Source of the DNA: Lentisalinibacter sediminis
GTDB lineage: Bacteria > Pseudomonadota > Gammaproteobacteria > Steroidobacterales > Woeseiaceae
Assembly: GCF_040706615.1 (NCBI RefSeq)
Contig: NZ_JAPDRF010000007.1
Location: 62,001-126,000, forward strand
Length of the DNA stretch: 64,000 bases
Reading direction: 5' to 3'
Position 1 is the stretch's first letter. Every line of letters starts with the position of its first letter. This document shows positions 46,819 through 55,860 of this stretch, one piece after another. A program made the position numbers and the translations under genes. The notes below the pieces were generated by a model, which worked only from the letters and a program-made list of their open reading frames with translations, did not search any database and had not been told where the DNA came from.

Positions 46819-48282
46819 ATGAATGATGCAGTGACACGGCGCGCGGATTCCTCCGCGGGCGGCCACCGCCGCACCGCCGACATCCTGCTGGTGGTGGCGG
46901 GTTTCGTCGTGGTCGGCCTGGCGGCGGCGTGGTTCCTGGCGGATCGGCTCGGCGGCGAAGAGGAGCAGTTGTTCGAGGCGCCGGCACCGGCGTCGCCGTC
47001 GAGCGAGAGTGCGGCGTCCGGCCTCTCCGTCAGTGCCGCCGCCGGCGAGGCCACCGACGTCAATCTCGGCAAGGCGCGGATGGCGGCGAGTGCCGGCATG
47101 CTGGTGGAGCCGGCGGGACAGAACGCGCTCTATTTCTACTCCCTGGTGCTGGATGCCGAGCCCGAGCACGCCGAGGCCGCGAGCGAGCTGACCGAGGTGG
47201 CCGGTGAGGTCGCCGGCCGGGTGCGCTCTCTCATGGAGGCAGGCGAGTTCAGCGAGGCGGCCCGGTTGGCCAGCAAACTGGCGAGTGTCACGCCGGGCCA
47301 TCCGGTCATCGTCGAGGTGCAGGAGACTCTCATCGCGCGGCAGCAGCGGCTGGTCATGGAGGCGGTGCAGGCGGCCCGTGACGGTGACGACGGAACGGCG
47401 GCGAATCGCCTCGCTGTCGCAGAGGCGCTGCCGCAGGTGGACGATGCGCTCGTTGAAACGGCGCGGGAGCAGATCGGCGCCATCCGGGCCGAGCGCGCTG
47501 CCGCCGCCCGCGAGGCCGAACGCCGCCGTCAGGCCGCCGAACGGCGCGCCCGGCAGGAAGCGGCGGCGGCCGCAGCGGCTGCCGCGGCCGCGGAGGAGAG
47601 CGAGGCGGCCAGCGCGGCCGCCGCCCCGGCGGAGGCCGTCGCCGGTGAAGTCGCGGCTGCGGATGCCGGAGAACCGGCACCGCCACCCGAGCCGGACGCG
47701 CTGGAGCTGGGCCGGGAAAGCCTCGCCGCCGGCCGCCTGGTGGCGCCGCCGGACGACAACGCCCTCGCGTGGCTGGCGCAGGCCGAAGCCACCCTGGCGG
47801 ACGATCCGGGCGTCGCCGCGTTCCGTGCGCGTCTGGTGAGCGCCATCTCCGTGGCCATCCGTGACCGCATCGATGCAGGTGCGCTGGAGGAGGCCGAGCA
47901 ACTGCTGCTGGAAACGCAGACTTTGGAGGCCGCCGAGGCGACCGTCGCAGCACTGCAGGACGAGGTGGATCTTGCCTTCATCCGGCGCGAGTCCGCCCGG
48001 GTCTTGCCGGGCAGCGAGATGCTGGCCACGGATATCGTCCCGCCCGTCTATCCGCGTGCGGCGATCCGCCGTGAGCAGGAGGGCTGGGTGGACGTGGAGT
48101 TCACGGTGCTCGCCGACGGCAGCACGGCCGATGCGGAGGTGATCGAGGCGCAGCCCGAACGGGTATTCGAGGGTGCCAGCCTGCGCGCGGTCGAACAGTG
48201 GCGGTTCCGGCCCCGTGTCTATCGCGGCCGGCCCATCGACCAGCGGGTTTCCACCCGCATCAACTTCCAGCTGCAGGACTAG
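46819..48282 (+). CDS. TonB-family energy transducer
   Basis: A 487-aa inner-membrane protein. A single membrane helix (about 22-42, ADILLVVAGFVVVGLAAAWFL) is followed by a periplasmic region with helical repeats (residues 80-270), an Ala/Glu-rich coiled coil and a C-terminal TonB domain (PVYPRAAIRREQEGWVDVEFTV, ASLRAVEQWRFRPRVYRGRPI). The domain order resembles the TPR-TonB protein at 22113-23654, but the sequences differ. No ExbB/ExbD genes are nearby. It starts directly after the stop of the double-receiver gene (TGA then ATG), so it is the third gene of the kinase operon, perhaps feeding the TonB receptor upstream. Confidence 0.85.
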   Translation: MNDAVTRRADSSAGGHRRTADILLVVAGFVVVGLAAAWFLADRLGGEEEQLFEAPAPASPSSESAASGLSVSAAAGEATDVNLGKARMAASAGMLVEPAGQNALYFYSLVLDAEPEHAEAASELTEVAGEVAGRVRSLMEAGEFSEAARLASKLASVTPGHPVIVEVQETLIARQQRLVMEAVQAARDGDDGTAANRLAVAEALPQVDDALVETAREQIGAIRAERAAAAREAERRRQAAERRARQEAAAAAAAAAAAEESEAASAAAAPAEAVAGEVAAADAGEPAPPPEPDALELGRESLAAGRLVAPPDDNALAWLAQAEATLADDPGVAAFRARLVSAISVAIRDRIDAGALEEAEQLLLETQTLEAAEATVAALQDEVDLAFIRRESARVLPGSEMLATDIVPPVYPRAAIRREQEGWVDVEFTVLADGSTADAEVIEAQPERVFEGASLRAVEQWRFRPRVYRGRPIDQRVSTRINFQLQD

Positions 48283-48404
48283 CGTCGTCCGCCACGGCTC
48301 GCGCCGCCGCATCCGGGCGGCGGGGCATCCCGAATACCCTGCGCTCTCACGTTTGGCGACTACGCCTGCGTTATCATTGGCATCCCTCTTGGCCGAAGCT
48401 GACC

Positions 48405-49835
48405 ATGTCCCTGCGCCTCCTCGGAATCATGGCCGTCACCCTCGGTGTGGCGGCCTGCTCGACTCCCCGCTACGCGCCGGAGGGCGCGGAGGACGTCCTG
48501 CCCGTGCCGGCCGCCTGGCCGGACTCCCCGGCACCGGGCGCACCGGCGGAGGCGGTCTGCCGGAATCTCGGCGGCGATTCCCTGGCCGCACTGGAATCGC
48601 GCCTGGCGGCCGACAGCCTCGAGCTGCGGGGGGCGGTGGCGCGGCTGCGCCAGGCCGAGGCGCTGGCCCGGGGTGCCCGCTCGCCGCTGCTGCCGCGTCT
48701 GGACCTCGCCATCGAGGGCAGCCGCGGGGATGCGGTTGGCGCGGGTTTCCTCGCGGCGCAGATCCCCGGCGACGCGCTGCCCCCGGGGTTCCCCGCCGGC
48801 GGCGTGTCGGAGCAGTACCAGGGGTCGCTTGCGGCGAGCTACGAGGTGGACGTCTGGGGCCGGGTGCGCAACGAGTACCGGGCCGCAGCACTGCAGGCGG
48901 AGGCGGCCGCGGAGTCGCTGGCGGCGCTGGAGGTGAGCCTCGGCGCGCAGCTCGCGGACACCTGGGCGTCGCTGCTCGCGCAGCGTGAACTGGTGGCCCT
49001 GCTGGAAGAGCAGGTGGCGACCTCGCAGAAGTTCCTCGAACTCACCCGGCTGCGGTTCGGCCTCGGCCAGAGCGGCGCCGCCGACGTTGGACGCCAGCGC
49101 CAGCAGCTGCAGCGGCTGGACGGCCAGTTGGGCGTCGCTCGCGGTCAGCGGCGGGTGCTGGAGCATCAGCTCGCCGCCCTGCTCGGCAGCCCGCCGGATA
49201 CCGTCCCGCTGCCGGACGACGAGGGACTGCCGGCCGTGCCGCCGCTGCCGGATCCCGGCGTGCCGGCCGCCCTGCCGGAGGCTCGTCCCGACGTCCGCGC
49301 CGCCCGTCTGGCGCTGGCCGCCAGCGACCGCCGGCTGGCGGCCAGTATCGCGCAGCGGCTCCCGTCCCTGTCGCTGAGCGGCAGCCTGATTTCCGTGGAG
49401 ACGATGCTGGCGGATCTATTCGCCGACACGTTGTGGCAGGCGGGCGCGGAGGTCACCACCAACCTGTTCGATTTCGGTCAGCGCCGCGCCAACATCGACC
49501 TGCGCGACGCCGAGGCTGAGGAAGCGCTGATCGGGTACGCGGGCGCGCTGCTGGATGCCTGGACCGAAGTGGCCGTCTCCCTGGCGCAGACCCAGTCCGG
49601 GGACGACCTGGTAACGAGCCTGCGCCGCCAGCTGGCGGAGGCGGAGCGGGTGCTGACGCTGACGCGCACCGCGTATCAGGAAGGGCAGGTGGATTTCCTC
49701 GACGTGCTGCTCGCGCTGCAATCGAAGCAGAGCCTGGAGCAGTCACTGGTCGGCGCCCGGCGCGACCAGTACAGCGGCCGCATCCAGCTGTGCCGGGCGC
49801 TCGGCGTCTCGCTGTTGCGCGAGGAGGCCGCATGA
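48405..49835 (+). CDS. Outer membrane factor lipoprotein of the second RND system
   Basis: A 476-aa NodT/OprM-type outer membrane efflux protein. The Met at 48405 gives a type II signal (MSLRLLGIMAVTLGVAAC) with lipid at the Cys. Two outer membrane efflux protein domains form coiled-coil arms (LAALEVSLGAQLADTWASLLAQRELVALLEE, SLEQSLVGARRDQYSGRIQLCRAL). It leads a three-gene operon (OMF-MFP-RND), a gene order different from the first pump. Its end overlaps the next start by ATGA. Confidence 0.92.
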   Translation: MSLRLLGIMAVTLGVAACSTPRYAPEGAEDVLPVPAAWPDSPAPGAPAEAVCRNLGGDSLAALESRLAADSLELRGAVARLRQAEALARGARSPLLPRLDLAIEGSRGDAVGAGFLAAQIPGDALPPGFPAGGVSEQYQGSLAASYEVDVWGRVRNEYRAAALQAEAAAESLAALEVSLGAQLADTWASLLAQRELVALLEEQVATSQKFLELTRLRFGLGQSGAADVGRQRQQLQRLDGQLGVARGQRRVLEHQLAALLGSPPDTVPLPDDEGLPAVPPLPDPGVPAALPEARPDVRAARLALAASDRRLAASIAQRLPSLSLSGSLISVETMLADLFADTLWQAGAEVTTNLFDFGQRRANIDLRDAEAEEALIGYAGALLDAWTEVAVSLAQTQSGDDLVTSLRRQLAEAERVLTLTRTAYQEGQVDFLDVLLALQSKQSLEQSLVGARRDQYSGRIQLCRALGVSLLREEAA

Positions 49836-51025
49836 GCCCCGGCCGCCGGCAAGCCCTCGCGGCGGTCGTGGTACTGGTCGGCGGCATTGCGCTGTCGGCC
49901 GTGTTGCTGGCCACCCGCACCGAGCCCGAGAAGGCGCCCCGCGTGGATCGGGGCACCCTGGTGGAGACCTGGCCCGCTGAGAGCCGGACCGAACGCTTCA
50001 CCGTGCCGGCGCAGGGGGTGGTTACACCGGCGCGCCGCGTCGTGGTGCAGCCCCAGGTGGGGGGCCGCGTGGTGGAACTCAACGACGCGCTGGTGCCCGG
50101 CGGGCTCGTGGAGGCCGGCGAGCTGCTGTTCCGCATCGAGCCGGAGGACTACGAGCTGGCGGTGGAGACGGCCCGCACGCGGCTGGCGGATGCCGAGGCC
50201 AGGCTCGCGCTCGAGCAGGGCCGGCGGCGGGTCGCCGAGCGGGAATGGCGGCTGTTCGCCGACGAACGGGACGAGGCCGCCGACCCGTCGCTGGCGCTGC
50301 GCGAGCCACAGCTGGCCGTCGCCGAGGCTGCGGTGGCGGCGGCCCGGGCGCAACTCCGCCAGGCCGAACTGAACCTGCAGCGTACCCGGGTGACGGCGCC
50401 CTTCAATGCACTTGTCCTGACCGAGAACGTCGACCCGGGGCAGACCCTTACGCCGCAGAGCCAGGCCGCCGCTCTCGCCGGTACCGACCGGGCGTGGGTG
50501 CGCGCGGCCGTGCCGGTGGACCGGCTCGGCGCCCTCGAGCTGCCGGACGCACAGGGCCGTGGCGGCTCGACGGTCGAGATCCGCTACGACAGCGGTGCCG
50601 ACACCGCCGTGCGTCGGGGCCGGGTGCTGCGGCTGCTGGGGGATCTGGACCCGGCCGGACGGCTTGCCCGGGTCCTGGTCGGCATCGACGATCCGCTGGC
50701 GCTGGAGACGGGCGGCCTGCCGCTCCTGTTCGACAGCTATGTCGACGTCGAGATCGAGAGCGACCGGGTCACCGAGGTGGTGGCGCTCGAGCGTGCCTGG
50801 CTGCACGCCGGCGACCGGGTCTACGTCTACGGTGAGGACGGGCGGCTCGACATCCGTCGGGTGGAAGTGGGCTGGCGCAAGCCGGATCAGGTGATGATCA
50901 CCGGCGGCCTGGAGGCCGGCGAGTTGGTCGTGACCAGTCCGCTCGCTTCGCCGGTGCCGGGCATGAAGCTCAGGCTGCAGGACGAACTCCCGGTCGGGGC
51001 GGAAGAGACTGCCGGGAACCCGTGA
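49832..51025 (+). CDS. RND efflux adaptor (MFP) of the second system
   Basis: A 397-aa membrane fusion protein. One N-terminal membrane helix (LAAVVVLVGGIALSAVLLAT) anchors it; no lipobox is present. The lipoyl-like domain reads QGVVTPARRVVVQPQVGGRVVELNDALVPGGLVEAGELLFRIE (in parts), followed by a coiled coil (AEARLALEQGRRRVAEREWRLF) and beta-barrel. The start overlaps the preceding stop (ATGA), and GAGGAGG at 49821-49827 is a good ribosome-binding site. Confidence 0.92.
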   Translation: MSPGRRQALAAVVVLVGGIALSAVLLATRTEPEKAPRVDRGTLVETWPAESRTERFTVPAQGVVTPARRVVVQPQVGGRVVELNDALVPGGLVEAGELLFRIEPEDYELAVETARTRLADAEARLALEQGRRRVAEREWRLFADERDEAADPSLALREPQLAVAEAAVAAARAQLRQAELNLQRTRVTAPFNALVLTENVDPGQTLTPQSQAAALAGTDRAWVRAAVPVDRLGALELPDAQGRGGSTVEIRYDSGADTAVRRGRVLRLLGDLDPAGRLARVLVGIDDPLALETGGLPLLFDSYVDVEIESDRVTEVVALERAWLHAGDRVYVYGEDGRLDIRRVEVGWRKPDQVMITGGLEAGELVVTSPLASPVPGMKLRLQDELPVGAEETAGNP

Positions 51026-51029
51026 CGGG

Positions 51030-54000
51030 ATGAGCGCCGATCCCACAAGCATGCGGGGCCCCATCGCCTGGATGGCCCGCAACGCCGTGGCGGCGAACCT
51101 GCTGATGCTGCTGCTCATCGTCGGCGGGCTGCTGTTCGCCCAGCAGGTGCGCCAGGAGGTCTTCCCGGAGATCGATCTCGACATCATCACGGTGAGCGTC
51201 TCCTACCCGGGCGCGAGCCCCGAGGAAGTCGAGGAAGGCGTGGTGCTCGCGGTCGAGGAGGCCGTGCGCGGCGTCGACGGCATCAAGGAGGTCAGCTCGG
51301 TCGTGAACGAGGGCCGCGGCGTGGTGCTGGCCGAGCTGCTGCTCGACACCGATGCCGACCAGGCGCTGAACGACGTCAAGAGCGCCGTGGACCGTATCAC
51401 CTCCTTTCCCGAGGACGCGGAGCGCCCCGTCATCTCCCTGGCGACCAACCGGGAGCAGGTGCTGAACCTGATCGTCTACGGTGACCTGGAGCTGCGTGAG
51501 CTGGACGGACTGGCAGAGCAGCTGCGGGGCGAGCTCCTGGACGACCCCCGCATCACGCTGATCGAGGTGGACGGCCTGCCACCGCCCGAGGTCAGCATCG
51601 AGGTGCCCCAGGAGCAGCTCCGCCGCTACGGCCTCACGCTGCCGGAGATCGCCCGGCGGGTGCGCGCCGCCTCCATCGACCTGCCCGGAGGCACGGTGAA
51701 GACGGCCGGCGGCGACGTGCTGGTGCGCACCACCGAGCGGCGCGAGTTCGGCGACGAGTTCGAAGATATCGCCGTCATCAGCAATCCGGACGGCTCCCGG
51801 GTCACGCTGGGCGAGATGGCGACCATCGTCGACGGCTACCGCGACACCGACACCGAAGCCTTCTACGACGGCCACCCGGCCGTGCGGCTGAAGGTCTTTC
51901 GCGTGGGCGACGAGTCGCCGCTGACCGTGGCCGACGCCGTGCACGAGTTCATCGACACCCGCCAGGGCGACCTGCCCGAGACCGTGAACCTGGTGGTCAC
52001 GGACGACTCCTCGGAGGCCTTCCGCGACCGCATCGGGCTGCTGATCGACAACGGCCGCCTCGGTGCTCTGCTGGTACTGATCGTGCTGGGCATCTTCCTG
52101 CAGCCGCGCCTGGCCTTCTGGGTGACGCTCGGCATGCCCATCTCTTTCCTCGGCGTATTCCTGTTCATGCCGATGGCGGACATCTCCATCAACATCATCT
52201 CCCTGTTCGCCTTCATCCTGACGCTGGGCATCGTGGTCGACGATGCGGTGGTGGTGGGCGAGGCGGTATTCGCCAACCGCAGCCGCTACAACGATCCTCT
52301 CACCTCCGCCGTTGCCGGCACCCGGGAGGTGCTGACGCCGGTGGTATTCGCCGTCCTCACCACCGTGCTGGCATTCATGCCGCTGCTGTTCGTGCCCGGC
52401 ATCATCGGCAAGTTCTTCATCAACATCCCGATGATCGTCATCCCGATCCTGCTGCTCTCGCTGGTCGAGTGCCTGCTGATCCTGCCGGCCCATCTCGCCC
52501 ACGTCCGTCGCTCGGGCCAGTTCCGGCCGAATCCCGTGATGCGGCCGATCTACCGCTGGCAGAAGCAGTTCTCCAACGGGCTGGAGAACTGGATCGAGAA
52601 TCGCTTCCGACCGATGGCCGAGCGGGTGGCCGAGCGCCGCTACCTGGCGCTGTCGGCGGCGCTCAGCGTGCTCATCGTCGCCTGGGCCATGCTGGCCAGC
52701 GGGCGCGTGCCGCTGACCTTCTTCCCCCGGGTGGAGGCCGACTTCGTCTCGGCGGGCGTCGAGCTGCCCTTCGGCGCGCCGGTGCACGAGACCCACGGCG
52801 TCATGGAGCGCATGATCGCGGCCGCCCGGGAAGTGGAGGAGGAGCTCGGCGGCGAGGACGTGGTCACCGGCGACGAGCCGCTGGTCACCGGCATCTACTC
52901 GGAGATCGGCAAGAGCCAGCCCAACACCGGCGGCGGCGACATCAGCATCGGCACTCAGACCGGCGGCCACCGGGCGCTGGTGACCGTCTACCTGGCGCCG
53001 GCCGGCGACCGGGAGGTGAGCGCGGAAGAGTTCGCCAACCGCTGGCGCCGCGAGGTCGGCGAGCCGCCGGCGGCCGAGCGCATGACCTACAACTATTCTG
53101 TGGGCCCCGCCGCCGGCGCCAAGGTGGCCATCCAGCTCTCGCACCGGGACGTACTCACCCTGGAGCACGCCGCTGCCCGCCTCGCCGGGGAGCTGTCGGA
53201 TTACGCGGGTGTGTTCGACGTGGACAGCGGCCTGGAGCAGGGCAAGCCCCAGCTCGACCTGGAGCTGAAGCCGGCGGCCCGCAGCCTCGGCATCACCGAG
53301 AGCGATCTCGCCAACCAGATCCGCGCCGCCTTTTTCGGCGCCGAGTCCCTGCGTCAGCAGCGCGGGCGCGACGAGTTGCGCGTGTACGTGCGGCTGCCGG
53401 AGTCCGAGCGCGAGACGCTCTATTCCGTGGAGACCTTCATCGTGCGCACGCCGGGCGGCGGCGAGATCCCGTTGGGACAGGCCGCCCGGGTGACGGAGGG
53501 ACGCTCGTTCACGGAGATCCGCCGTGAGGACGGCAAGCGGGTCATCGAGGTCAGTTCCGACGTGGACGAGAACGTCGCCAACGCCGGGCAGATCACCGCC
53601 GCGCTGACGGGCGAGGTGCTGCCGCTTATGCAGCAGGAGCTGCCGGGGCTCACCTGGAGCCTGTCCGGCGAGCAGGAGGCGCAGGCGGAGTCCATCGGCG
53701 GCCTGATGCGGGGCATGGTGCTGGCGCTGCTGGCCATGTACGCGCTGATGGCCGTGGCGTTCCGCAGCTACGTGCAGCCGCTGCTGGTGCTCTTCGCCGT
53801 CCCGTTCGGCCTGATCGGCGCCGTGCTCGGCCACGCGATCATGGGCTATACGATGAGCTTCGTGAGCGTGCTCGGTCTGGTCGCGCTGTCCGGCGTGGTC
53901 ATCAACGGCTCGCTGGTGCTGATCACCGCCATCAACGATTTCCGCAAGGAGGGGGTGGAACTGCAGGACGCGGTGATCTCCGGTACCGTGCGCCGCGTGC

Positions 54001-54233
54001 GGCCGGTGGTGCTGACCTCCCTGACGACCTTCTTCGGCCTCACGCCCATCATCTTCGAGACCTCGTTGCAGGCGCGCTTTCTGATCCCCATGGCCATCAG
54101 TCTCGGCTTCGGCGTGCTGTTCGTCACCGCCATCGCGCTGCTGCTGGTGCCGGCGAGCTACCTGGCCATGACCGACGTCCAGCGCTGGGTCGCGGGCCGG
54201 CGTGCGGCACGGTTGCCGCAGCATTCCGCCTGA
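51030..54233 (+). CDS. RND efflux pump permease of the second system
   Basis: A 1,067-aa AcrB-type RND transporter. The helix 4 motif is LGIVVDDAVVVGEAVFANR, so the Asp pair that relays protons is kept. The helix 10 Lys (AcrB Lys940) appears replaced by Ile (SGVVINGSLVL). The duplicated six-helix halves and long periplasmic loops are intact. It begins 4 bp after the adaptor stop. It is the last gene of the operon. The first pump (32264-35413) is only distantly similar. Confidence 0.95.
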   Translation: MSADPTSMRGPIAWMARNAVAANLLMLLLIVGGLLFAQQVRQEVFPEIDLDIITVSVSYPGASPEEVEEGVVLAVEEAVRGVDGIKEVSSVVNEGRGVVLAELLLDTDADQALNDVKSAVDRITSFPEDAERPVISLATNREQVLNLIVYGDLELRELDGLAEQLRGELLDDPRITLIEVDGLPPPEVSIEVPQEQLRRYGLTLPEIARRVRAASIDLPGGTVKTAGGDVLVRTTERREFGDEFEDIAVISNPDGSRVTLGEMATIVDGYRDTDTEAFYDGHPAVRLKVFRVGDESPLTVADAVHEFIDTRQGDLPETVNLVVTDDSSEAFRDRIGLLIDNGRLGALLVLIVLGIFLQPRLAFWVTLGMPISFLGVFLFMPMADISINIISLFAFILTLGIVVDDAVVVGEAVFANRSRYNDPLTSAVAGTREVLTPVVFAVLTTVLAFMPLLFVPGIIGKFFINIPMIVIPILLLSLVECLLILPAHLAHVRRSGQFRPNPVMRPIYRWQKQFSNGLENWIENRFRPMAERVAERRYLALSAALSVLIVAWAMLASGRVPLTFFPRVEADFVSAGVELPFGAPVHETHGVMERMIAAAREVEEELGGEDVVTGDEPLVTGIYSEIGKSQPNTGGGDISIGTQTGGHRALVTVYLAPAGDREVSAEEFANRWRREVGEPPAAERMTYNYSVGPAAGAKVAIQLSHRDVLTLEHAAARLAGELSDYAGVFDVDSGLEQGKPQLDLELKPAARSLGITESDLANQIRAAFFGAESLRQQRGRDELRVYVRLPESERETLYSVETFIVRTPGGGEIPLGQAARVTEGRSFTEIRREDGKRVIEVSSDVDENVANAGQITAALTGEVLPLMQQELPGLTWSLSGEQEAQAESIGGLMRGMVLALLAMYALMAVAFRSYVQPLLVLFAVPFGLIGAVLGHAIMGYTMSFVSVLGLVALSGVVINGSLVLITAINDFRKEGVELQDAVISGTVRRVRPVVLTSLTTFFGLTPIIFETSLQARFLIPMAISLGFGVLFVTAIALLLVPASYLAMTDVQRWVAGRRAARLPQHSA

Positions 54234-54237
54234 GCCG

Positions 54238-54300
54238 AAATCGGCCTCGGCAATCGGCGTCCGCAATCGGCGTCCGCAATCGGGGTCCGCAATCGGGTCT
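54238..54300 (+). repeat. Tandem 13-bp repeat
   Basis: About five tandem copies of CAATCGGCGTCCG, the first and last degenerate (perfect copies at 54251-54263 and 54264-54276). It fills the gap between the RND stop codon and the start of the TPP enzyme. Confidence 0.8.
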
Positions 54301-54315
54301 GCTAATATCGGCGCC

Positions 54316-55860
54316 ATGAACGGTGCCGAATCACTGCTGCGCACGCTGCTCGCCGCCGGGGTCGAAGTCTGCTTCACCAACCCCGGCACCTCGGAGATGC
54401 AATTCGTCGCTGCGCTGGACCGGGTGGAGGGCATGCGCAGCGTGCTGGGCCTGTTCGAGGGCGTTGTCTCCGGCGCGGCGGACGGCTACGGGCGCATGCG
54501 CGGCGTGCCGGCCGCCACCCTGCTGCATCTCGGGCCCGGCATGGGCAACGCGTTGGCCAACTTCCACAATGCCCGGCGCGCCCACACGCCCATCGTCAAC
54601 ATCATCGGCGAACACGCCACCTGGCATCGCCAGCTGGATGCGCCGCTCACCTCCGACATCGAAGGCGTCTCCCGGCCGGTCTCGGACTGGGTGCGCACCT
54701 GCGAGGACGGCACTGCGCTGGCCGGCGATGCCGCCGAGGCCGTAGCCGCCGCCACGGCGCCGCCGGGAGGCATCGCCACGCTGATCATGCCGGCGGACCT
54801 TGCCTGGCAGGACGGCCCGCCGCCCGGCGATGCCCTGCCGGCGGCCGCACCCGCGCCGGTCGACGGCGACCGTATCCGGGCCGTGGCCCGGGCGCTCGCG
54901 AGCGGCGAACCGGCCGCCATCCTGGTGAACGGGCCCGTGCTGCGCAGCCGCGGACTGGAACTCGCCAGCCGTATCGCCAACGCCAGCGGGGCGCGGCTGC
55001 TGACGGATACCTTCGTCGGCCGCCAGGAGCGCGGCGCCGGCCGCGCGGTCGTCGGCCGCCTGCCCTATTTCGCGGAGGAAGCGCGGGAGGCACTGGCCGG
55101 CATCCGCCACCTGGTGCTGGTGAACACGCGTGAACCGGTCACCTTCTTCGCCTATCCGGGAGTAGCGAGCCGCATCGCGCCGGACGGCTGCGACATCGTG
55201 AGCCTGGCCGAACCGGGCGAGGACGGCATCGGCGCGCTGGAGGTGCTGGCCGACGAACTCGGCGCTGGCGCGGACCGGGCCGAACTGGCGCCGGCCCGCC
55301 AGCCCGGGCCGCCCGGCGGGGACCTCGGTGCCGAGACGCTGGCACTCGCCATCGCCGCTGCGCTGCCCGAGAACGCCATCGTCTCCGACGAATCCGCCAC
55401 CAGCGGCGGCGCCCTGCTGCCGGCCACGGCCACCGCGCCGCCCCACGACTGGCTGATGCTCACCGGCGGCTCCATCGGCCAGGGCCTGCCCGTGGCCACC
55501 GGCGCCGCTATTGCCTGTCCCGACCGCAAGGTTCTGGCGCTGCAGGCCGACGGCGGCGGCATGTACACCCTGCAGTCCCTCTGGACCCAGGCCCGGGAAG
55601 GACTGGACGTCACCAACGTCATCTTCGCCAACCGCCAGTACCGCATCCTGAACATCGAGTTCATGCGGGTGGGCGCCGGCGAACCGGGACCGAAGGCGCG
55701 GGACATGCTCGACATCGGCCGGCCGGACCTGGACTGGGTGGCGCTGGCCGAGGGGATGGGCGTCACTGCCCGGCGGGCGACGACGCTGGAGGAGTTCAAC
55801 CGGGCGCTGGCCGACTTCGTCCCGGAGCCCGGCCCGAATCTCATCGAGCTGGTGCTGTGA
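54316..55860 (+). CDS. Thiamine-diphosphate enzyme, acetolactate synthase large-subunit type
   Basis: A 514-aa TPP enzyme. The catalytic Glu is Glu48 (LFEGVVSGAADGYGRM). The TPP/Mg motif is present near the C-terminus as ADGGGMYTLQSLWTQAREGLDVTNVIFAN (GDG replaced by ADG, with NVIFAN as the closing part). The middle domain is of the TPP-M type. The family includes acetolactate synthase, benzoylformate decarboxylase and oxalyl-CoA decarboxylase. No IlvN small subunit is adjacent, so it is probably not the biosynthetic ilvB. The ATG at 54316 was chosen because the ORF upstream is made of the 13-bp repeat. It overlaps the next gene (GTGA). Confidence 0.88.
   Translation: MNGAESLLRTLLAAGVEVCFTNPGTSEMQFVAALDRVEGMRSVLGLFEGVVSGAADGYGRMRGVPAATLLHLGPGMGNALANFHNARRAHTPIVNIIGEHATWHRQLDAPLTSDIEGVSRPVSDWVRTCEDGTALAGDAAEAVAAATAPPGGIATLIMPADLAWQDGPPPGDALPAAAPAPVDGDRIRAVARALASGEPAAILVNGPVLRSRGLELASRIANASGARLLTDTFVGRQERGAGRAVVGRLPYFAEEAREALAGIRHLVLVNTREPVTFFAYPGVASRIAPDGCDIVSLAEPGEDGIGALEVLADELGAGADRAELAPARQPGPPGGDLGAETLALAIAAALPENAIVSDESATSGGALLPATATAPPHDWLMLTGGSIGQGLPVATGAAIACPDRKVLALQADGGGMYTLQSLWTQAREGLDVTNVIFANRQYRILNIEFMRVGAGEPGPKARDMLDIGRPDLDWVALAEGMGVTARRATTLEEFNRALADFVPEPGPNLIELVL

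Noticed and set aside
45301..48312. Minus-strand ORF of 1,003 aa antisense to the kinase operon
   Set aside because: Composition is of a shadow frame (His/Arg/Gln/Gly rich, no domain), and three recognised genes lie on the plus strand.
48302..48322. Terminator after the TonB gene
   Set aside because: A seven-base-pair GC hairpin is present but no T-tract follows.
50970..54434. Minus-strand ORF of 1,154 aa antisense to the RND pump
   Set aside because: Same shadow pattern. The plus-strand RND pump is well supported.
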